This document shows, piece by piece, positions 1 through 10,674 of a stretch of DNA of 60,000 nucleotides. The stretch comes from Lingula anatina (lineage: Eukaryota > Brachiopoda > Lingulata > Lingulida > Lingulidae). Made by a program: the position numbers and the translations under genes. The stretch's first letter is position 1; the number at the start of each line of letters is the position of its first letter. Under the pieces are notes generated by a model, which had not been told where the DNA came from, made no database searches, and worked only from the letters and a program-made list of their open reading frames with translations. The DNA is taken from positions 319,381 to 379,380 of the forward strand of contig NW_019775069.1 of NCBI RefSeq assembly GCF_001039355.2. Reading direction: 5' to 3'.

Positions 1-305
1 GATTTTCTACTGTTTCGGGTCTGTCTTCCTACAACATGGTTGAAAATTATATAGGCCTGAAAGTTATTTCAAACTCACCAAAACCAAATAGATGGGGTTT
101 TTTTATTTGGTTTTTAAGAAATTTGTGTAAAAAAGTTTATTTGAAAGGTAGCTAAACACTCAAAATTCTGGCGGCATTGACACCTTATATCAAAAACATC
201 ATCATGGTCATTCGTTATTCATAGTTTTGATGACATTTTTCAAGTTTTAGATTTCTCATGATTTCATTATATTTTTATCTATGCTGTATTACTGAATGAC
301 TAGCT
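1..305. other. Upstream flank without recognised gene
   Basis: AT-rich sequence before the tandem duplication at 306. I see no ORF with coding character, no terminal inverted repeat matching the far side of the 962-codon ORF, and no RNA gene. Confidence 0.4.
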
Positions 306-658
306 GGACAATGACTGCATCTGCTATCTAGCAGTGGAACCAGTAGTTGCAGTAAATCTCTGCTAAGTAAATCAGAAGTAGAAGATTTATTGGACATTAA
401 TCCTGTAATTAATAAATTCGAGAAAGAGAAGCTGCCAAATTATAAGGAGGTAGTTGGACTTGTCAGAAAATACTCTGAGGAAGGCTATTCCTTTGAGAAT
501 GCTATTGCAGAAGTATCTTCTATACTCTATGAACATTGGGTATTCAGAAATGTGTATTCTATCACTATTCCTGGAATCGAGAAAAGTTTGACCAAGCAAA
601 TTGATGAGTTCCGCACTGTAACTAGAACTGATAAATGTAAGAGAGGATAGAAGTGGAC
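306..658 (+). pseudogene. Broken tandem copy of the N-terminal part of the large ORF
   Basis: About 350 bp here align almost base for base with 652-1003, the first ~115 codons of the following ORF. Both copies share the stretch encoding INKFEKEKLP and the stretch encoding LVRKYSEEGYSFE. This copy cannot make the same protein. The codons after the equivalent ATG run into a TAG within seven codons because of a small insertion, and at its end GGG CAG has become GGA TAG. An open stretch of 86 codons (390-650) remains between the stops. It looks like a recent direct duplication whose upstream unit has decayed. It could still serve as 5' untranslated sequence of the gene at 660. Confidence 0.75.
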
Positions 659-659
659 A

Positions 660-3548
660 ATGATGGCATCTAGCAGTGGAACCAGTGGTTGCAGTAAATC
701 TCTGCGAAGTAAACCTGAAGTAGAAGATTTATTGGACATTTATCCTGTAATTAATAAATTCGAGAAAGAGAAGCTGCCAACTCATAAGGAGGTAGTTGGA
801 CTTGTCAGAAAATACTCTGAGGAAGGCTATTCCTTTGAGAGTGCAATTGCAGAGGTATCCTCTATACTCTATGAACATTGGGTATCCAGAAATGTGTATC
901 CTATCACTATTCCTGGAATCAAGAAAAAGTTGACCAAGCAGATTGATGAGTTCCGCACTATAACTAGAACTGATAAATCTAAGAGAGGGCAGAAGTGGAT
1001 GGGGCGATATGAAAAGTTTTCCTCACTGAAAAACAATCTGTTTGATGTCTTTTGTGAAAACAAGGTCCAGAGAGAAAAATTGGAAGAGAAATATTCTGTG
1101 CCCATGCTTCAGGAGGATTTTGACTATCTTGAGTCCATGCGAGGGGATCGCAAAGGGAGATGTGAAGGAAAAGTTGATGCCAAATGGCACAAAGAGGCTG
1201 ATAAAAAGAAATCTCAAAAAGAAAAATACATAAAATCCCAGACTGAAGCTTCAATGACAGTGTCATCATTGAACATTAGTGTGGATACTAGTAGTACAGA
1301 TACTGATGATGACACCAGTTTCCAATGTTCTGAGACTTTGACTGTGCCAGTACCTGAAAACAGTGAAATAGGAAATAAACCACCAGTAACTGTTAGAAAG
1401 AGAGCAAGATACATAGAGGCAGATGATATTGTCGTAAGTAAACCAAATACAAGAAGTTCAGAGATGGGCTGTAGTGAAGAAGATGCTACTGGAAATAAGG
1501 AAATACCCGAAGAAATGCGCCATATTAGACATTCTGAGAGGACTGTTAGAGATGAAGTGTATTGGGCTATGGCAGAATTGGATGGTTTAGGTTTTTCCTA
1601 TAGGGAAGCTCAACTGGCCATAGTAACAGTAGGAAATGTCTTATTTGGCACTAAGTGGAAACTACCTTCAGAAGCTCAGGAAAAAGATGAAACTCTTGAA
1701 AGTGTCTTTGATTGTGACACTTTACCAACCGAAAAGAATGTAAGAAGACAACTCAAGAACATAGAAGCATATAGTCTAAAACTTGTTGGTGATAAAGTGA
1801 TGGAGGCAAAAGATGCTGGAGCAACTATCACACATGCAACTGATTCTACAACACGAAAATATGTAGGATCATTTGCCCCAGCAGGGCTTCACATAAATAA
1901 GGATGAGTATGTACCTCTACCAACCTTACCTGTTGCATCTGAAACAACCAGAAATGTTGCTGACTCTATTGTGACAGACTTTAAACTGTTGGAAGCAGCA
2001 TCGGGTCACAGTGCAGAGGACTTGTACGCTACCGTAGATGTCCACATGACAGATTCAACTGCACACAACAAAGGCATATCTGAGATACTGGCAGCTGAGT
2101 TCAATAGAGCTGAGAAAGCAGGCCAAATATTCTGTGACACACACACTGCACTAGGATTCGACAGAGGAATGAACAAACAAATACATGATATAGAAGAGAA
2201 AATGGGAATTGAAAACATATTCAGTACCTTTTTACTAGATGTTGATATCGATCAGAAAAAAGAGTCCGTCTCAATGACTGCGGTGTCATGGTGTCTGAAT
2301 TTGTTTGGTCCTGACAATATCCAAAAGCCTTGGAATTACAACAAAGAATTCTGTCTCACTCTAAAAGACCAAGGTAAAGAAGTGAATCTGTTCCATCTTA
2401 AAGATGCTAGATTTGGAGCCATGTCAAAATCTTGTGCAATTATGTGCTATCATTGGAATGACTTTTATGATTTCTTAGAAGAGCATGAGTACATAACCAA
2501 CAAACTAGCTTGTCTTGTAAGAGATGCTCTGGCATTGGAATATATCAGAATAGTTGCTGCTGTTGTAGCAATCATTGGCATTCAATTAGTTACACCGTTT
2601 CATGCCATAACAATATCCAAGGGTGCAACACACAGCAAATTGAAAGAGAAATTTCAATCATTACATCTAGAGCTGAGTAGAAATGAGGTAAATGAGAATT
2701 TCTTTCAGCTAGATGCTCCTGAGTTTTCCTGTTTCAACCAAGAATTATTCCAGGAAGTGAAAGATAACTATGGCCTACATGTAGTTGAGAGTGTGAAACG
2801 ATGTGCTAGCGCACATCTAAATGAGTGCATAGCTTTGACAAAGAAGATATTACCAGAAATGGCAAAAGTTCTGGCTATGCAACGAGGAAAATACTATGGG
2901 TTTGGTGAATATCCAGCTGAATACCCTGTGTTTGATCAGTGTGAAAACATAGATGAGACCCCTGTCCACAACCTTCAAATGGAACGGCAGTGTGGTGACA
3001 CGGATCAAAGATTGAGGAAGAAACCAAAACTAGAGGCTGTGGCTCGAGGGACTGTGCTAAAAGAAACTAGCAAATTAAGGAAAACTGTTTCTACTGAATA
3101 CAGAAAAATGGGCCCTGTAGTTAAAGTAATGGACGAGATCAAACTAAAATGGAAGCAGGATCAAGCAGAGCTTCTAGCAATAGGAATATCAAACAAAGAA
3201 GCTCGTATGTTACGCATTGAAAACAGGAAGTTAAATATCCTTGACAAACTGAAGGGAAAGGGTGGACCCTTTACTTCTGAGGAGGAAGTTGATTATTACT
3301 TGAAGACAACCAAAGACAGCAGTAAAGAAAAGACACAAAGGATGAGGGACGAGGTCACATACGCTAGAGACACATCCTTATCACTGCCAAAATGTAGTCC
3401 TGTCTTCAGGATATTCAGTACTGATGGAGGGAAGAAAAGGATGTTAACTCCAGAACAGTTTGGAATGAACTTGAAAAAGTTGTTGGGAAAAAAGAAAGAA
3501 AGATCCACCATAACGCTGACTGACTTCCAAAAAGCATTGAATTCTTAG
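660..3548 (+). CDS. Large intronless ORF, probable transposon-derived protein of unknown family
   Basis: A single 962-residue ORF begins with two ATG codons and ends at TAG. Residues 1-150 are charged. Residues ~150-250 are lysine- and serine/threonine-rich, like a nuclear linker. Residues ~380-740 form the most structured part. There D395 (in HATDSTTRKY) is followed about 70 residues later by D465 (in VHMTDSTAHNKG). That spacing and context resemble the first two acidic positions of an RNase-H-fold (DDE/hAT-like) transposase, but I cannot place the third acidic residue. A later block (KLACLVRDALALEY, then MQRGKYYGFGEYP) resembles uncharacterised multicopy proteins of invertebrate genomes. 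The C-terminus is basic (GKKKERSTI). No introns, no flanking terminal inverted repeats and no poly(A) tail are visible. It may be a young element, a domesticated gene, or neither. Coding status is strong; function is unassigned. Confidence 0.6.
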   Translation: MMASSSGTSGCSKSLRSKPEVEDLLDIYPVINKFEKEKLPTHKEVVGLVRKYSEEGYSFESAIAEVSSILYEHWVSRNVYPITIPGIKKKLTKQIDEFRTITRTDKSKRGQKWMGRYEKFSSLKNNLFDVFCENKVQREKLEEKYSVPMLQEDFDYLESMRGDRKGRCEGKVDAKWHKEADKKKSQKEKYIKSQTEASMTVSSLNISVDTSSTDTDDDTSFQCSETLTVPVPENSEIGNKPPVTVRKRARYIEADDIVVSKPNTRSSEMGCSEEDATGNKEIPEEMRHIRHSERTVRDEVYWAMAELDGLGFSYREAQLAIVTVGNVLFGTKWKLPSEAQEKDETLESVFDCDTLPTEKNVRRQLKNIEAYSLKLVGDKVMEAKDAGATITHATDSTTRKYVGSFAPAGLHINKDEYVPLPTLPVASETTRNVADSIVTDFKLLEAASGHSAEDLYATVDVHMTDSTAHNKGISEILAAEFNRAEKAGQIFCDTHTALGFDRGMNKQIHDIEEKMGIENIFSTFLLDVDIDQKKESVSMTAVSWCLNLFGPDNIQKPWNYNKEFCLTLKDQGKEVNLFHLKDARFGAMSKSCAIMCYHWNDFYDFLEEHEYITNKLACLVRDALALEYIRIVAAVVAIIGIQLVTPFHAITISKGATHSKLKEKFQSLHLELSRNEVNENFFQLDAPEFSCFNQELFQEVKDNYGLHVVESVKRCASAHLNECIALTKKILPEMAKVLAMQRGKYYGFGEYPAEYPVFDQCENIDETPVHNLQMERQCGDTDQRLRKKPKLEAVARGTVLKETSKLRKTVSTEYRKMGPVVKVMDEIKLKWKQDQAELLAIGISNKEARMLRIENRKLNILDKLKGKGGPFTSEEEVDYYLKTTKDSSKEKTQRMRDEVTYARDTSLSLPKCSPVFRIFSTDGGKKRMLTPEQFGMNLKKLLGKKKERSTITLTDFQKALNS

Positions 3549-3976
3549 TGAATTGAATTCTCATTGAATTCCGGTCTTTTTGAACTTATTTAATGAATCA
3601 TTATCAAGATGTTAGAACATTCAGTTTAGTTTTCATATGTATTTAGTCCGTCTTTATGTCAGAATTGTAAGTCACAATGAAATTAGTGTTAAAATGTAAG
3701 CATAAACATTGATATGAAAAACCATCATATCTTACAAAATACAGAGTTTAAGCATTTCAGCGATTTCTTTCCAAAATACTAAAACCCAAGTAGCAGCTCT
3801 GATAATAGAGATAACCTAATTTGGTTTTTTGTAGTTTGTTTTTAAGATGTATAAGCATCTTTTTAGGTGGTTTTGACACGGTTTTGGGGAAAAAGGGTAT
3901 CTAAGGACCCCCCCTACGAAGGGAGTCAACGGGATACTCGACACGGGGAAAGTAAAGACAATTATGCGATAGGGCT
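3549..3976. other. 3' flank of the large ORF, no gene seen
   Basis: AT-rich flank with no coding signal. There is no clear AATAAA just after the stop codon and no match to the 5' flank that would define transposon ends. Confidence 0.35.
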
Positions 3977-4144
3977 CAGGCCCGTAGCCAGCAATTTCAA
4001 AGGGGGGGTTCTTTTTCTGAAAAAGTGGACCTTTTCCCATATAATCCCCATGTACCTAGGTCAAATTTTACCCAAAGTGGACCTTTTTCCAGCAAAAAGG
4101 GGGGTTCTTTCGAACCCCCCGAACCCCCCCTGGCTACGGGCCTG
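3977..4144. mobile_element. 168-bp MITE with perfect 15-bp terminal inverted repeats
   Basis: The element starts CAGGCCCGTAGCCAG and ends with the exact inverse, CTGGCTACGGGCCTG. The interior has G-rich and C-rich runs that are themselves roughly inverted, plus two copies of an AAAGTGGACC-like stretch. GGGCT occurs on both sides and may be a 5-bp target duplication. The CAG...CTG ends recall hAT-type elements, whose usual target duplication is 8 bp, so the superfamily is uncertain. It has no coding capacity. Confidence 0.75.
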
Positions 4145-5000
4145 GGGCTATTAAATTATAATGACGTAATGAAAATTAACTAAAAAATGATTACCTTGTA
4201 TTTGGGATAATTCTTTAACTCCTTATACTTGTGAAAGTGACTGCTCATACTGCTTGTGTTAAAAACCTCAGTACATGTACAGCTTGATTGTTAATTAAAA
4301 ATTGGGATCGTGTTTGTATAATCTATGCATCTACATAGCGGAAGCTTGTATCTCAGAACGGCCTACTCGTTGCTGCGACAGTTACAACGGGATACTTTAG
4401 GACTGATTCATTGGAACCCGTGCGTTTTTAGGCTAAGTTAAAACTGCTCAACTCGGATAGGCGGCTACGTAAAGCCGATTTTGAGATATTTATTCGTCGT
4501 AAAAGGAGAGCAATATCCACTGGTAAGCAGTCAAAGTTAAGTTTTGGGACAAACTTAAAGGAACGAAAAACAAAACGATGTTAGCGGTCTTTTCTATTTT
4601 TATGTGAAACGAAACTAAGTCGACTTAGATTTGTCAGCTTAAATCGATTAAATTTTCCCTAGTCAAATGAAATTTATCACCTAAAATAGATATGTGATCA
4701 ACCGATGACTAGTGATTCGTTCAGTAACGAAAACGCTAGCACCGGTGTAACTCCTAACTATGAAAGTACAATAAAACCAACTTCTTCAATCGTAAGCTAT
4801 GGAGGGTCGCTGTGGAATGGCTGTTCTCTGCCCAGCTGTAACGTAAGGTCTATATGAGGGAAAGGAAAACACAGAAGAACTCAGAAGCGACGGTTCACAT
4901 CGATAAGAAGCCTTATATAACAACAGTAATCGTAGCAACACCTTTTCCCCTTGTAAACCTTTGACAACATGGCCGCAAAAAGCGGCTCCACCAACTCCTG
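4145..5000. other. Intergenic, 3' of the membrane-protein gene
   Basis: No ORF with coding character. The part next to 5001 would be the 3' untranslated region of the minus-strand gene ending there. No clear polyadenylation signal was found. Confidence 0.35.
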
Positions 5001-5707
5001 TCACGTTTCATAACATGCATTGTGATACTGGTTATACGTTGTGTCATCAGCTGCATAGTAAGAATGATCCATTTGCATTTCTGGCGCATCAATTGTGAAG
5101 ACAGGTCTGTCTGCTGTGTTCTTTGCATGGTGACCAGAACGAGACTTTGCTGCTACGTCTTCTGTGACGTCACTATCGGACTCGTAAGGGTAATGGGATG
5201 TTGCACAGAGGGGCTTTGCGCGGTCTCGAGCTTTTGACATGTGGGCATCACTCATTTCGTCAGTATCTGAATCTGTAGTATAGTAATAAGATTTGCATTT
5301 GTTATTTCGGCATTTACACGGATTCCTTGCCACGTCATACTGGCACGTGACGTCACTTTCAGAACCGTCTCCGTCCATTTCGTCATCAGCGTACTCGCTT
5401 TCGGTATCCCCGCGCTCAGAATCGCCGTCGCTGTTAATTCGCACTTTGATCTCTCTTGGGTGCTTGTGTCTTAACCTGTGTTTTGAAGGTCGAGGAGGGT
5501 TAGTAGTAAATGCCAAGTGGACCTCATGTTTTGTCAGCTGTTGCGAGGACGGGGATTGCACTGGGGAGTTTGGTTTCTTCTTGACGTGACGACAGATGGT
5601 TCTTCTGCAGCAGAGGACGACAAGTCCCGCCAGCACTATGGCTGCGACTATTGGGATGAATATGATACCGACTGTTGAGATCCCACCCACTTCTCCTGAA
5701 AAACCAC
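5001..5707 (-). CDS. Terminal exon of a single-pass membrane protein with a long cytoplasmic tail
   Basis: Minus-strand exon bounded by an acceptor (ctatctttcag) at 5708-5710 and a TGA at 5001. In the phase-1 frame it encodes a Gly-rich lead-in, one strongly hydrophobic helix (STVGIIFIPIVAAIVLAGLV), a juxtamembrane CCRR motif, then ~190 residues of cytoplasmic tail. The tail is basic first, then acidic and Ser/Asp-rich, with a short cysteine patch (NPCKCRNNKCK). It ends in a tyrosine-rich segment containing PVFTIDAPEMQMD, SYYAADDTTYNQY and a terminal CYET. The same end pattern occurs in the gene at 10675-12081, so the two are probably paralogues. The tyrosine motifs could be phosphorylation or sorting signals, which is inference. 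No known domain is recognised. A candidate preceding exon is at 5812-5921; the signal-peptide exon was not located. Confidence 0.75.
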
Positions 5708-5811
5708 CTGAAAGATAGACAAAAATCCATGGAGATAAAGAGTTACAGCTTGGATACGTTACACTATTTCATATCATGCCTTTGATCCATTTCGTTTGAT
5801 CGGAGACTTAC

Positions 5812-5921
5812 TAATAGCCATGCCATTCTTATTTCTGATTATCTCATTGGCTNGTCCAGTGATAGGCTCCCCTCCTCCACACGCGCATTCGCTGCAGGGG
5901 CCTTGCAATAAAACCCCAGAG
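5812..5921 (-). CDS. Candidate ectodomain exon of the same membrane-protein gene
   Basis: A 110-nt open stretch on the minus strand has an acceptor (atctcag) just before 5921 and a donor (GTAAGT) just after 5812. It ends in phase 1, exactly the phase needed to join the exon starting at 5707, and splicing creates a Ser codon. Translation gives a small cysteine cluster (GPCSECACGGGEPITG) followed by a polar stretch (ANEIIRNKNGMAI) leading to the transmembrane exon. An in-frame stop lies immediately upstream of the acceptor, so this is not read-through of a longer ORF. One codon contains the N at 5853. The call rests on matching splice sites and phase only. Confidence 0.5.
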
Positions 5922-8900
5922 CTGAGATTTTATCCGTTTAATGGCTCGTGTGGAGGCGGGGAGACCACTAGGAGATTAAGCGGCTCTGCTTTTAAGTTCG
6001 GTCGGCCATATTTAGTGGGCTGATCAGTTGGTCCTCGGATCATCTGTTCTGAATGGCCTCTTAGTGAACTTGAGCAGCAAAAAATCGTTTTGATGGTGAT
6101 GATTAGAACGTTTAGGGATAGTCGAAGTATTGGGGTTAGTATATGGGACGAATGTCACCTGTACAAAGTAATGGGGATCGGATTACGGTTCCTACTAGTA
6201 GCCGACTACCTACCATTCCTGTCACATCGGAACCCAAACGCTATGGTAAGGAGAAGTTAAGGGCGGCGGGTATGGGGGTGGTCTAATCTTGCTGAATGAA
6301 CATGAGCTTGTTCCGCAGAGGAATAAACAGAAAATTCCACTCGTTCCAAATGTCTGCATACTCATGCTACAAAATTACCCTGTGTAGACAACAAACCTAA
6401 ATTTAAGTGACCATCAATAACTTTCTGACAAATTGTAACACATTTATTGCTTAAACAATACGTTTGTGTTGGGGACATCGCCTTCCAGCGAGCCATATGT
6501 CCCTCTTCAGTGACACTTACAACCCTGTTTTTTTCTTTTGTCACAGTCATCAATGGAAATGTTTTTTCCTTGTCATCAAATATTTCCCGCTACCTCCCTG
6601 TTTATCCACTGTCAGTTATTACGATGTTCATGCTATGCTCAGGTTGGAGCATAGAGATTTCAGCGAGTCTGAGACTGAGACTCGACTGAGTGAAAGGCCG
6701 GTTCGTAGTTCTACATGTATACTACTACAGTAGTGGTAATAGTAGTTGTAGTTATATTTTCTATAATTGCTGTATGTATGTATACATTATGATATAGCGA
6801 GCAGAATTACACATGTTACGTGTTATACATGTACAAGTAGATGTAGGCGTGTAAGACCTAGAGGCCTTTATAGAAATGAAATAATAATAATAATAAAACA
6901 ACTAGATAATAAACAAACAAACAAATAAATAAATAAAAACTTCAAATGACCCAGCAGTTACGGAGGCTTTTTAACTGTTCCCACGTTGCTGGGGGGATAA
7001 GCTAATGAACTCAAGGAGGCATGTTTAAGATAATTACACTGAATGCACTTAAGCGAAAATCCCCTTCAGAGTTGGATTGATTCAGCTGGTTCGATGTTTG
7101 AATCTGAACGCAGTCATAAACGAAAAATGCAAACGAAAACGCAAAATGATATGAGGTCCACCAAGTAAGGTGGTTCCAAGTTAAGTGAAGCCAGGCCTTA
7201 AGTCACTCTTGGGTTGTTGTGAATTTTTGAAAGAGAGGTTTCGAATGTACTCGTATGCATAGAAAACATTTCATCACGTCCAATCTGAATAAACCAATGC
7301 TGAACAAAGTGATAAATTACAAGGATTGACGCATAAAACGTACAAAGGCCAAAAATTACAATGTGGGACAGCATAAATCAGTAGCAGTGGCCCAAAAACT
7401 ATTGGCAATTTCTTGCTAGTTTTGAGAAAACTTGTTCATTTTCAGTGGACTACTGCCACCATCTACCGAGCCACAGACATATTTTTCACTGGATATTTTC
7501 ACAGATATTTTTATGCACTTAATTTTCAATCCAAGCAAAGTAGTTAGAAAACCTCCAGATACATGTACTGATCTAGATAAAGATCTGAAGTACTTTGACA
7601 ATTTGGTTTCAGTCGATCCTTTACTTCTTTTAAGAACGTGTGGTCATTAAAATGTGTGGTCATTGTCACTCAACTGTCTGCAACCTTTTAAAGTTAACGA
7701 CTGAGCTTTGTGTAAGAGTTGAAGATTATTATCCACTGCCAGTAAATATGTGAAACAGTGAACTAAGGCGATTAAGATAGTTTTACATACCAGGAACAAT
7801 TTAACAATTAACAATTTAAACGTCCCGTTTGCATGTAGGAGCACGTGTAGTTCGTGACAAGCTGACTGCCGTGACACACAAATTAAGTTTATATTATGGT
7901 TGAAATACTAGTGTTAAATCAAGATCGCAATATTCTTATGGTCTCATCTGAGTGAACCTTCATATAGGGGCCGAGGCAATGCATGTACACGCTTGCCTAC
8001 TTTACGAGGCCACCAAGGTACAGTACTTACCCACTGTTCTGAGCTTTCTTATTTCGTTCATAGAATTAACAACAGAATTAATAAGAATCTCGCAGAGTAC
8101 TTACTGTCCTGTCCCAGCGAGAAATCGATCACACAACAGCTAAAAACAAAGAGCAAAATGGCGTTCGTTTGAGACGACATGATTTCGCTTTAACAGCCTC
8201 GGTGCGCGTCTGCCCCACTTCTAGCCAACTCACTCGACAGACGCTGGTTACCTTGGCGCTAGCTGACAATAAAATGGGTTGAGTTAAGGTTAAACGCAGT
8301 CCCGCGTTGTTGAGTGTACAAAGCGTAAAATGAGGGGTGATTATAAGGGTTAAGCAGATATGCTGTGGGACTCTGAAACCACGTGAGGTGAGAGCGTCCA
8401 CGTTTGTTAAGAACTTGCTTGGTTTGTCTAAGGACGAATTATTCGTCCACGGTTTGTCTAAGGAAGGGATGCTTGAGCATAAATACTTTTCTCCATTGTT
8501 GACATACAAGTGTGATAAGTACGTTATCTTATTGTCCCTGTACTACGTACTGATCAGAGAAGAAGGACAGGGGAGATCAGAGAGATGACGCTCACTATAG
8601 CTGTACCGTGTATGAATAATTTAAATGGCAAATAACACTGTTTTTTTTTTTTCTATTTATATCACAGCACTTTTTGTGTGCATCTTTTCTTCAACCCACA
8701 TTATTTCTAGCCTCTGCACCCCCGCTGCTTTGGTTTCTTTGTCTACTTTTTTATTTTTTTTATTTGGCGTCTCTCTCTCTCTCTCTTTCTCTCTCCCTCT
8801 CTCTGCGTATTATATCCTCATACAGACAATAATCTTCAGTCATTATATCACACTTGACACATTATGCAGCGTCTAAGATAAATCGGACCAAAATTAACAA

Positions 8901-10674
8901 AATAAAAAAATAAAATGGGTCTGAAACGTGTGTTGACACGTGTGCCTGTTCACACTGTTTGCTTGGTGGAGCAACCTTATGTCTAGCTCGATCCATGTTT
9001 TGTGCAGTCTCTTTTCAATTTTCTAATTAGAGTATAAATACATTTTCGTTACTGCGAAGATACAGATCAGAAGAAAAAATAATAAAAAACTTGGTACATG
9101 CTCTGATTCGTCTCATGGCGATGTTTTTATCAGTCTTTGTGTGAGAGAGAAAGTTCAAACCATGATCGACAAAAAAGTAAGGTCCCGTGTAACCGCTCCT
9201 TTGAAAAAAAAAACCACTCCGCCGCGTGTCAGAAGGGCAGCCATTATATTGGGGCGACTATGCACGTGTTTTGGACATCGTGGCCATGGGACCTAAGTCA
9301 ACAGTTCAGTAATAATATTGCCCAAACACCGGGTTCGATGATTAATGGAATCCTTCAAATACTGTGACGATATGATGTGGGTTTTCTAGTGAAATGAATA
9401 GAAATATGACAACGCTAGCAATTTAGTAAGGGTATTTTCAACAGTGCGTATTTACCAAGAAGAAAAAATTAATGAACATTTTATACAGGATAGATTCCTA
9501 GACAGGCGGTTGTTATCTATTATGTGCAATAAATACGCAATGAATCTTTAGATTGAAAAAATACGGTATGTGAAGATAGTGCGTCATAATTCATAACTGA
9601 CGGTTGTCCGCAGAATAAGTTTTAACCACAGGGACAGTCTTTCGTGTACCAACAAGTATTTAGGTTAATACCACACGCCGGCTGACAATAAAAGTCAGAA
9701 ATGAACTGAGCTTCTTATCAATATTTTAAACGAAAAAAATACAACACGAAGCTTGTGTACCACCAGTAGTATCTTTGGTTTACCGTGGGGTAGAATGTGT
9801 CCGCAAACTTTTCATCATTTGACGCAAACGAACTTATTAGATAACGTTTTTATTAAAAAATATATAAAATATATAAATTATTGCAACAAGAATGAGTGTG
9901 GAATGTCTTTCAGATATGATTAACAATCAAACAGATAAAGGACGCACCGTTGAAAAGGGGTGTGCGCTGATGATGAATTGTTTTAGTGTTTTTAATACTT
10001 TTTAATATTTAGATATCCCCATTTACACTTATTTGGAATTAACTAGTTTGCTTAATAAAAATCGAAACAGCTGTAATAAGGCCAATATAAGGAAGCTCTA
10101 ATCGTTAAAAAAAAAAAAAAAAAACGAAAATTCCCGAAAAATACAATTACTGTCATATTTCACGTAAATACACGTGGCACCAGCAGTGAAAATACATATG
10201 TGAAAATTCCCTGTCAGTTACTAATGCTTTTGTCAGCTGCAGCTCTACATATGTACGTTAACATGTCCAACTCTACGGAGAGGTGCAGAACAAGGGTTGC
10301 CCTTAAGCCTTTTAATATGACACTTCGGTTTTCATAATAAAATCAATTCTTACCATTTTGCTTAAAAATCTTTCACCTCTTTTTGGCACTGTAAGTATAT
10401 AGAAATTCGAGAACGAGTATTATAAGTCCATATTGCAATGATGAAACCTCCCTCGTCCTAGCTTCACTGCGTCCCCTTATAATGATTATTGCAATGCAAA
10501 AGCATATAAATTAATCACATGGAGAAATCCCTTTCTTCCTTCGATATCCCCTTTGTTCTTTGAGGCTATTAAAAGACACAAACTTAACTAAAACTTTTCA
10601 GAGGGGAATTTGTAATTGTCTACCACCAGATCACAGATAAAAGTCATCATAAGATGTGAGTACGTGCCATTTTT
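5922..10674. other. Long gene-poor interval between the two membrane-protein genes
   Basis: Contains simple repeats: ATA/AAAC/AAAT repeats at 6884-6937, a CT-rich run at 8769-8807 and poly(A) at 10107-10124. A stretch at about 6130-6240 (around CCTGTACAAAGTAATGG) matches sequences near 49.8, 51.7, 52.7 and 59.2 kb and so belongs to a dispersed repeat. Upstream exons of the 5001-5921 gene, including its signal peptide, should lie in or beyond this interval, but no convincing one was found. Open frames here are short and have no supporting splice signals. Confidence 0.4.

Noticed and set aside
869-2218. Several minus-strand ORFs under the large ORF
   Set aside because: They are antisense shadows of the 962-codon ORF.
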